A stretch of DNA of 51,919 bases from Candidatus Omnitrophota bacterium. GTDB lineage: Bacteria; Hinthialibacterota; Hinthialibacteria; Hinthialibacterales; JAKPRU01. The notes under the pieces were generated by a model. The model saw only the letters and a list, made by a program, of their open reading frames with translations. It ran no database searches and was not told where the DNA came from. Shown piece after piece: positions 34,252-40,114 of the stretch. Each line of letters opens with the position of its first letter. The stretch's first letter is position 1. The stretch is from NCBI GenBank assembly GCA_029568995.1, contig JAKPYU010000080.1, forward strand, positions 1-51,919, in the 5' to 3' direction. Both the position numbers and the translations under genes were made by a program.

Positions 34252-34280
34252 GGGAGGACGGCAGCGAATCTCCTCCCTTT
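34252..34280 (+). terminator. Hairpin terminator after the DUF6807 gene
   Basis: GGGAGGA and TCCTCCC form a 7-bp stem with a 12-nt loop, followed by TTT, starting 2 nt after the stop codon. Confidence 0.6.
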
Positions 34281-34332
34281 CACGGGGAGAATACGAGGGG
34301 AAAATCACCGTCTCTTTCCGGAAGGAATCAGC

Positions 34333-35691
34333 ATGAACAACCGGATACTGATCGTCGATGATGAAATAAATGCGCGAGATGGCCTGCGGAAAGCCCTCGA
34401 ACGCCCTGAATGGGCCATCGAGACCGCGCCGGACGGCAAAGAAGCTATGGAGAAGCTCCAGCAACGGAGTTTCGATCTGATGCTGACCGATATCCGAATG
34501 CCGCGCATGGGCGGCATGGAACTGCTGCGCCACGCCCGCGAGCAGTGGCCGGAAATGGATGTGATGGTGATTACGGCCTACGGCGAGGTGAAGAATGCCG
34601 TGGAGGCCATGAAAACAGGGGCTTGCGATTATCTCCAGAAACCCATCGACCTGGATGAGATTGAATTGAAAGTGGAACGGCTGTTCGATCAGCGGCGGCT
34701 TTCCATGGAAAACGAACAGTTGTGGAAAGACCACCGCGAACGTTCCGGCCTGGGACAGATCACCGGCGAAAGTGCCGCCATGCACAACCTGTTCGAGGAT
34801 ATCCGCAAGGTGGCTTCGGCCCGAACCACCGTGCTGATTACCGGCGAAACCGGCTCCGGGAAAGAACTGGTAGCTCGCGCCATTCACGACCTGTCCCCGC
34901 GCAAGGAACGCCCTTTCTGGCCAATGCACTGCGCGGCTTTCTCGGAGACGCTTCTCGAAAGCGAACTATTCGGGCACGAACGCGGTTCCTTTACCGGCGC
35001 CATCCGACAGAAAAAAGGCCGTTTCGAACTGGCGGATCGCGGGACCGTGTTTCTGGATGAAATCAGCGAGGTTAGTCCGACCACGCAAGTGAAATTGCTT
35101 CGTGTGCTCCAGGAACGTTCTTTCGAACGAGTGGGCGGGACCGAGACAATCAAAGTCGATATCCGCATCATCGCCGCCACAAATGCCGATCTGGAAGAGC
35201 GCGTGAAAGAGGGGAAATTCCGCGAGGACCTTCTGTATCGTCTCCGTGTGGTGACCCTTCACGTTCCGCCGCTTCGCGAACGGAAAGAGGACATTCCCCT
35301 GCTGACCGACGTATTTCTCAAGCAGTACGCGGCGGAGAATGAGATCCCCGTTCCGATAGTCGATCCGGCGGTCATACGCGCCTTTCAGTCTTACAACTGG
35401 CCGGGCAATGTCCGTGAACTACAGGGGTATGTGGAACGAATGATTGTGATGTGCGGGAACGACCGGATCACCATGGAGGATCTGCCGCCTCAGCTGGGCG
35501 GACGAACGGAGCGGCCCTCCGTTTCCTTCTTGTCCGGTACTGTGCCGCTCTCCGATGTGGAAAAACATGTCATTCTGGAGACCCTTCGCCGCAATGGCGG
35601 CAATCGAACCAAGACCGCCGAGGTCCTCGGTATCGGCCGCCGGACGCTCATCCGCAAATTGCAGGAATACGGGGAAGAAGTGGAGGTGTGA
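34333..35691 (+). CDS. Sigma-54-dependent response regulator (NtrC/AtoC family)
   Basis: A 452-residue regulator with three parts. The receiver domain (1-120) has phospho-acceptor Asp53 (LMLTDIRMP) and DD at 9-10. The AAA+ domain (~140-370) has Walker A GETGSGKE, ESELFGHERGSFTGA (the sigma-54 contact loop, reading GSFTGA, a tolerated variant of GAFTGA) and GTVFLDEI (Walker B). The C-terminal Fis-type HTH (~410-450) reads ILETLRRNGGNRTKTAEVLG. It activates sigma-54 promoters when phosphorylated. No sensor kinase is adjacent; the kinases at 37-43 kb are candidates. AAGGA lies about 6 nt before ATG 34333. Confidence 0.95.
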   Translation: MNNRILIVDDEINARDGLRKALERPEWAIETAPDGKEAMEKLQQRSFDLMLTDIRMPRMGGMELLRHAREQWPEMDVMVITAYGEVKNAVEAMKTGACDYLQKPIDLDEIELKVERLFDQRRLSMENEQLWKDHRERSGLGQITGESAAMHNLFEDIRKVASARTTVLITGETGSGKELVARAIHDLSPRKERPFWPMHCAAFSETLLESELFGHERGSFTGAIRQKKGRFELADRGTVFLDEISEVSPTTQVKLLRVLQERSFERVGGTETIKVDIRIIAATNADLEERVKEGKFREDLLYRLRVVTLHVPPLRERKEDIPLLTDVFLKQYAAENEIPVPIVDPAVIRAFQSYNWPGNVRELQGYVERMIVMCGNDRITMEDLPPQLGGRTERPSVSFLSGTVPLSDVEKHVILETLRRNGGNRTKTAEVLGIGRRTLIRKLQEYGEEVEV

Positions 35692-35720
35692 GGAGATCGG
35701 TCGTGGTACGGGCGTCACCC

Positions 35721-35746
35721 GTAGGGGCGCACGGCCGTGCGCCCTC
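35721..35746. repeat. Palindromic repeat, family 3, core 2
   Basis: The arms are GTAGGGGC and GCCC-TC (one base lost), around the 12-bp core GCACGGCCGTGC. The inner 18 bp, GGCGCACGGCCGTGCGCC, is a perfect palindrome. Confidence 0.85.
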
Positions 35747-35775
35747 TTGCTGCTGCTTACGCGGGAATGACCGCC

Positions 35776-35802
35776 GTAGAGGCAATTCATGAATTGCCCT
35801 TC
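35776..35802. repeat. Palindromic repeat, family 3, core 3
   Basis: The arms are GTAGAGGC and GCCCTTC, around the 12-bp core AATTCATGAATT. The inner GGCAATTCATGAATTGCC is a perfect 18-bp palindrome. Confidence 0.85.
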
Positions 35803-35822
35803 ACCGGGGAGGTTATTTTCTT

Positions 35823-35857
35823 CCCCCTCTCCCACCGGGAGAGGGTTGGGGTGAGGG
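35823..35857 (+). repeat. REP-like repeat, copy 4, with a partial copy behind it
   Basis: CCGGGAGAGGG then TTGGGGTGAGGG as in the other copies; a partial tail (GAGGGTTGGAGTGAGGG) follows at 35869-35886, as if a second copy were truncated. Confidence 0.8.
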
Positions 35858-35897
35858 TCCTGGGGAGCTGAGGGTTGGAGTGAGGGAGTATCTGGGT

Positions 35898-35919
35898 GGC
35901 ACCGGCATCCTGCCGGTGG
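35898..35919 (+). repeat. Palindromic repeat, family 2, copy b
   Basis: CACCGGCA and TGCCGGTG form an 8-bp stem around TCC. It aligns over 22 nt with 7549-7570, with a paired base change in the stem. Confidence 0.65.
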
Positions 35920-35939
35920 AATCTACACAATCCCCCCTC

Positions 35940-36359
35940 TTACTTCGGCAACTCTCCCCCCGTGCTGGTTATCACCATGCGGCCGTGTTTCACCCCCTTT
36001 GTCGCCAGAATCCGGTCGGCCAGGTGCTTGATCTTTGGCCCGCCTCCGCGAACAACAATGACTTCCAGGCAATTATTATGGTCCAGGTGAATGTGCAGCG
36101 AGGACAGGACGTGCATGTGGTGATCGTGCTGAAACCGGATGAGCTCCTCCGATAGTTCGCGGACATGATGGTCGTAGATGATGGTCAATGTCCCCACCAT
36201 CTCTTTCCCCTCAATCTCTTCCTGCTCCACCAGCTCCTTGCGGATGAGATCCCGGATCGCCTCGGATCGGTTGGTATACCCCCGCCTTGTCAGTAATTCA
36301 TCGAACTGCTCGATCAGTTCCGGTGAAATCGACACGCCAAACCGTACAGCCTCGCTCAT
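35940..36359 (-). CDS. nikR: Nickel-responsive regulator NikR
   Basis: A 139-residue ribbon-helix-helix repressor. The N-terminal DNA-binding part is VRFGVSISPELIEQFDELL with NRSEAIRDLIR. The C-terminal ACT-like domain carries the four high-affinity nickel ligands at the right spacing: His78, His89, His91 and Cys97 (matching E. coli H76, H87, H89, C95). It should bind DNA when loaded with nickel and control nickel uptake or enzymes. No nik transporter or nickel enzyme is in the window. It is transcribed away from the toxin-antitoxin pair. Confidence 0.95.
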   Translation of the reverse strand: MSEAVRFGVSISPELIEQFDELLTRRGYTNRSEAIRDLIRKELVEQEEIEGKEMVGTLTIIYDHHVRELSEELIRFQHDHHMHVLSSLHIHLDHNNCLEVIVVRGGGPKIKHLADRILATKGVKHGRMVITSTGGELPK

Positions 36360-36392
36360 TCCTGTGTCTCCAATTCATTTATGCGTTGTTCA

Positions 36393-36434
36393 TCTATTAT
36401 CGACTTCCCGTTTCAGTCGGGCAAGATGGGAAGG
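36393..36434 (+). repeat. Interspersed repeat, family 4, copy A
   Basis: TCTATTATCG, a TTCCC stretch, then GCAAGATGGGAAGG. Related copies lie at 37208-37250 and 43260-43300. It sits between nikR and mntA. Confidence 0.5.
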
Positions 36435-36480
36435 TGTGGGGGAAATGGAGATGCACCTGGAGAAAAGGGATGGATTCCTG

Positions 36481-36500
36481 GTAAAATCATGTAAAATCGT
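36481..36500 (+). repeat. Direct repeat before mntA
   Basis: GTAAAATCAT and GTAAAATCGT stand side by side (10-nt period), 37 nt before ATG 36537. Such repeats can be autoregulatory sites of toxin-antitoxin operons or carry -10-like TAAAAT hexamers. No test was possible. Confidence 0.35.
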
Positions 36501-36536
36501 GGAACCGGATTTTTAACGAGAGACGGAGATACGCCC

Positions 36537-36857
36537 ATGAGCGCGCCCTGCAAACAATCCTCTCCGATCGACTTTTCCCATGAAGAGTGGGCGGATTTCT
36601 GCCGAAAAAACCGAATTCGAAAACTTTCACTATTTGGTTCCGTTCTGCGGGGTGAGTTTGGTCCGGACAGCGATATTGATTTCTTGGTGGAATTTGAACC
36701 GGAACAAGAACCGACCTTGGTCGGCCTTTCGGGAATGGAATTGGAGTTATCGGACCGTTTGGGCCGAAGTGCGGATCTTCGCACACCGGAGGATTTGTGC
36801 CGCTATTTCCGCGATGAGGTTGTGGCTTCCGCCGAGGTCCTCTATGAACAGAAGTGA
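36537..36857 (+). CDS. mntA: MntA-type nucleotidyltransferase antitoxin
   Basis: A 106-residue minimal nucleotidyltransferase. SLFGSVLRGEFGPDSDIDFL at ~31-50 contains GSxxRG and the metal-binding DxD at 46/48. In the HepT-MntA systems described, MntA transfers AMP onto a Tyr of the HepT toxin and blocks its RNase. The stop lies 14 nt inside the downstream hepT gene (overlap 36844-36857), which couples their translation. The domain is complete and the gene order (antitoxin first) fits. Confidence 0.9.
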   Translation: MSAPCKQSSPIDFSHEEWADFCRKNRIRKLSLFGSVLRGEFGPDSDIDFLVEFEPEQEPTLVGLSGMELELSDRLGRSADLRTPEDLCRYFRDEVVASAEVLYEQK

Positions 36858-37203
36858 CTTCATCCGTATTTGCCACATCTTAGAGGCGGCGGAGGAGGCA
36901 CTGGCTCTATCCCACAATCGTACTCGAGCGGATTTGGAGACCGACCGGACTCTGCTGCACTCCTTTGTTCGTTTGCTGTCCATTATTGGAGAGGCCGCGA
37001 GTCGTATAGATCCCCAGTGTCGGGCCACCATGCCACATATCCAATGGCGGGAAATCATCAACATGCGCAATCGTCTGATCCATGACTATTTCGATATCAA
37101 CATCAAGATTGTCTGGAAAACGGTTGTGGAGTATTTGCCACCGTTGGCGGAGGATCTGAAGAAGATCATCGAACGTGAATGGCCTTCCCATGATCCCCAG
37201 TGA
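36844..37203 (+). CDS. hepT: HepT-type HEPN ribonuclease toxin
   Basis: A 119-residue helical HEPN protein. The active site RNRLIHDY at 75-82 gives R-x4-H-x-Y, the exact form where the Tyr is the AMPylation target of MntA and R/H are catalytic. IEREWPSH ends the protein. The frame extends upstream to 36580 in another frame of mntA, but the domain starts at ATG 36844 (MNRSDFIRICH). Toxicity and neutralisation are inferred from the family. Confidence 0.9.
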   Translation: MNRSDFIRICHILEAAEEALALSHNRTRADLETDRTLLHSFVRLLSIIGEAASRIDPQCRATMPHIQWREIINMRNRLIHDYFDINIKIVWKTVVEYLPPLAEDLKKIIEREWPSHDPQ

Positions 37204-37207
37204 TCGG

Positions 37208-37250
37208 AGATTATCGATGTTCCCTCGTTCCCGTTTGAGCAAGACGAAAG
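37208..37250 (+). repeat. Interspersed repeat, family 4, copy C
   Basis: ATTATCG, GTTCCCTCGTTCCC, then GTTTGAGCAAGACGAAAG. It shares ATTATCG and TTGAGCAAGACG with the copy at 43260. It lies between hepT and the hybrid kinase gene. Confidence 0.5.
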
Positions 37251-37287
37251 ATATCAAGAGACTTACGTATCCGATTTGACGATAATC

Positions 37288-39723
37288 TCACTTGTTATGA
37301 AGCACTTGGTGACACTTTTCCAGCAGCCCATTCACCGTGAACGGCTTCTGGACAAACCGGGCTCCCTGTTTCAACAGATCATGACAGGCGATCACATTCT
37401 CTGTGTATCCTGACATGTACAGGACCTTGGCTTCCGGGTGGTGTTTGCAGATCTTCTCAAACACCTCCGGTCCTTTCATTGTGGGCATGATCACATCGGT
37501 GAGTACCAGGTGGATGGGCGCTTTGTGCAATTTCGCTTTTTTGATGGCATCCTTGGCATCATCGGCAATGATTACGGTGTATCCCTGGCCGGCAAGGATT
37601 GTGCCGGTCAGCGCTCGAACGGATGGATCGTCTTCCACGATCAGTACCGTGGCCGAACCGGTTGCCGGAGCCGGAGGTTTCGGTGATGGGATTTGGATCT
37701 CATCTTCCTTGGTGCAGATCGGCAGATAAATCTTGAATATCGTTCCCGTCCCCAGTTCGCTGTATACGCAAATTTCTCCCCCATGTTGCTTGATAATCCC
37801 GTAGGATGTAGCCAATCCCAGACCGGTGCCTCGATCCACGCTCTTCGTGGTGAAGAACGGTTCGAAGAGGCGGTCCATGGTTTCTCTTTCCATCCCACAG
37901 CCCGTATCGTTCACCCCGATCATGGCATAACGGCCCGGTCGCATATCCGTCTTTTTCCCGGCGTAGGTTTCATCCAACTCAACGATCGCCGTTTCGATTG
38001 TCAGTGTGCCGCCGTCCGGCATGGCGTCACGGGCATTGACCGCCAGGTTCATCAGGACCTGCTCCAATTGGCTCGGATCGGCCTTCACCGTGAGCGGCTC
38101 CGAATTCAGGGCCAGGGCCAATTGAATGTCTTCCCCGATTAACCGGCGCAGCATTTTCTCAAATCCGGTCACCACGTTGTTGACATCGACAGTCCTCATT
38201 TCAAGAAACTGCTTACGGCTGAACGCCAGAAGATGTTTCGTGAGGTCTCTGGCGCGAATCCCTGCCTTGTGGATCTGTTCCACCGGCTCCCGGTGGGGAT
38301 GGTTCTTTCCCAATTCTCTCAGCAGCATCTCTCCATATCCCAGGATAATAGACAGCAGGTTGTTGAAATCGTGGGCTACCCCGCCCGCAAGTCTGCCTAC
38401 GGATTCCATTTTCTGTGCCTGGTGGAATTGAAGTTCCATCTCTGTTTTTGCCTGTTCCAGGCGTTTGCGATCGGTAATGTCAATCAGGATTCCTTCGTAT
38501 GCAACGACCTTTCCGTTCTCCTCGCGCCGAATGGTCGTGATGTCCTCAACCCATTTGACCGCACCGTCACGGGCCACAATCCGGTAAGGGGTGTGGGCCA
38601 CAGTTCCCGCGTCGGGATCGGCACTCGACTGTTTCACCTCGTTGGCCACACGCTCCAGGTCATCGGGAAAAATGACACTCACATAGCGGACTGCGCCCGA
38701 TACGAAATCCTCCGCCGTCCAGCCGAATAGCCGGTTCACGTTCTCCGAGGCGTATTCCACCGGCCACTCCTCTGAGTATTTCCAGATAAACGCAACGGCA
38801 GGGCTGCGGACGATGATATCATTCGCGTGACGCAATGCTCTTTCCGCCCGTTTGCGCTCCGTGATGTCTCGGACAATCGCCCACATCCCTTCCTTCTCGC
38901 CGGCATCATTGCGAATCAGGAAAGATCGCAACTCAACGGGAAAAATCGAGCCGTCTTTTCTCCGGTATTCCTTCTCATACACATCGGAGAATCCCCTCAC
39001 CAGTATCTGATTCGCGATGATATTCCTCTGATACTCATGCCAGATCTCCGGGGTCAGATCTCTGTCGGTCAGGCGGGACAACTCGTCGGGGCTGTATCCG
39101 AGCATCCGTTGGTAAACCTCGTTGCTTTCTCGGACAAACCCCTGCATGTCAATATACACAAAACCATCCCTCATGCTTTCGTGCAGTTTTCGATACTTGT
39201 TTTCCGAGATCCGCAATTCCTTCTCGGTTTCCAGTCTCGCCTGAACCTCTCTTTCCAGTTGCAGCATTTTTTGCTCGAGTTTTCTTACCAGCCTCTCGCT
39301 GTAGAGCTTGAGGATTTCCTCTTCCTGCGGCGGCTCAAACGCTTCATCGCGATGCCGAACATAGGTGGTCATGTCCCGAATCGCTTCCATGAATACATCC
39401 GGCTCGCAGGGCTTGATAATGAACCGATCCGCGCCGATCTTGACGGCAAGGGCCTCATCCTGAGGACCCGTGTAAGTGGCGGTGTAAATAATGAACGGGA
39501 TATGGCGTAGCCGTTCGTCGGACCGGACTTTTCGACAGAGATCGAATCCGTCCATGACCGGCATGAGAATATCGCTGACGATCAGATCGTACTTGTCGCG
39601 ACCCAGCTGCTCCAGCGCCTCCACTCCATTTGCGACCGACTGAACAGCGTGGCCGTTTCCCCGGAGCAGAACCTCCAGCATATACCGATTCTCTTCTCTG
39701 TCATCGACAATAAGTATGTTCAT
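37288..39723 (-). CDS. Hybrid sensor histidine kinase (REC-PAS-PAS-HisKA-HATPase-REC)
   Basis: An 811-residue soluble kinase. It opens with a receiver (ILIVDDREENRYMLE, LIVSDILMPVMDG), then a coiled coil (EREVQARLETEKEL). Two PAS domains follow, the first ending in YRRKDGSIFPVELRSFLIR and the second carrying FGWTAEDFVSG. HisKA (GRLAGGVAHDFNNLLSIILG), HATPase (MNLAVNARDAMPDGG, GTGLGLATSYGI) and a C-terminal receiver (LVLTDVIMPTMKG) complete it. No transmembrane segment is seen. It lies 1 nt after the stop of the receiver gene, so the three genes form one operon. ATG 39723 follows AAGGGA. It may take signal from the periplasmic kinase upstream. Confidence 0.93.
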   Translation of the reverse strand: MNILIVDDREENRYMLEVLLRGNGHAVQSVANGVEALEQLGRDKYDLIVSDILMPVMDGFDLCRKVRSDERLRHIPFIIYTATYTGPQDEALAVKIGADRFIIKPCEPDVFMEAIRDMTTYVRHRDEAFEPPQEEEILKLYSERLVRKLEQKMLQLEREVQARLETEKELRISENKYRKLHESMRDGFVYIDMQGFVRESNEVYQRMLGYSPDELSRLTDRDLTPEIWHEYQRNIIANQILVRGFSDVYEKEYRRKDGSIFPVELRSFLIRNDAGEKEGMWAIVRDITERKRAERALRHANDIIVRSPAVAFIWKYSEEWPVEYASENVNRLFGWTAEDFVSGAVRYVSVIFPDDLERVANEVKQSSADPDAGTVAHTPYRIVARDGAVKWVEDITTIRREENGKVVAYEGILIDITDRKRLEQAKTEMELQFHQAQKMESVGRLAGGVAHDFNNLLSIILGYGEMLLRELGKNHPHREPVEQIHKAGIRARDLTKHLLAFSRKQFLEMRTVDVNNVVTGFEKMLRRLIGEDIQLALALNSEPLTVKADPSQLEQVLMNLAVNARDAMPDGGTLTIETAIVELDETYAGKKTDMRPGRYAMIGVNDTGCGMERETMDRLFEPFFTTKSVDRGTGLGLATSYGIIKQHGGEICVYSELGTGTIFKIYLPICTKEDEIQIPSPKPPAPATGSATVLIVEDDPSVRALTGTILAGQGYTVIIADDAKDAIKKAKLHKAPIHLVLTDVIMPTMKGPEVFEKICKHHPEAKVLYMSGYTENVIACHDLLKQGARFVQKPFTVNGLLEKCHQVLHNK

Positions 39724-39724
39724 T

Positions 39725-40114
39725 TCAAATTCCCTTGTTGCCACGGTCCTTTGGGAGATATTGGGTGATGTCGGCCAGAAAGGTATTTGGATCGATGGGT
39801 TTTTCGATGTAGCCGGTGGCTCCCGCTGCAAGGATTTTCTCTCGATCCCCCATCATGGCATAAGAGGTTACCGCAATGATGGGAACCTTCTCCAGCTCGG
39901 CATGTTTCTTCAGCTCCGCAAGTACGGCGTACCCGTCCATTTCCGGCAACTGGATGTCCAGCAGAATGGCCATGGGCCTGTACTGTAACGCCTTCTCGAT
40001 ACCGCTCCTGCCGTCTCCCGCGCCGATAACTTCAAAACCGTTCTTCTCCAGCAAAAAACTCATCAGGTAGTAATTTTGCTCGTTGTCTTCAATAATCAAT
40101 AACGTGTTGCTCAC
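39725..40114 (-). CDS. Single-domain response regulator (DivK/CheY-like)
   Basis: A 129-residue receiver-only protein. LLIIEDNEQNYYLMSFLLEK supplies the acidic pocket, ILLDIQLPEMDGY has the phospho-acceptor Asp, VTSYAM carries the Thr/Ser switch and IEKPID the conserved Lys. The start is GTG 40114, with AGGAGG 6 nt upstream, overlapping the stop of the kinase gene by 4 nt (GTGA). No output domain is present, so it likely shuttles phosphate between the two kinases or acts by protein contact. Confidence 0.93.
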   Translation of the reverse strand: MSNTLLIIEDNEQNYYLMSFLLEKNGFEVIGAGDGRSGIEKALQYRPMAILLDIQLPEMDGYAVLAELKKHAELEKVPIIAVTSYAMMGDREKILAAGATGYIEKPIDPNTFLADITQYLPKDRGNKGI

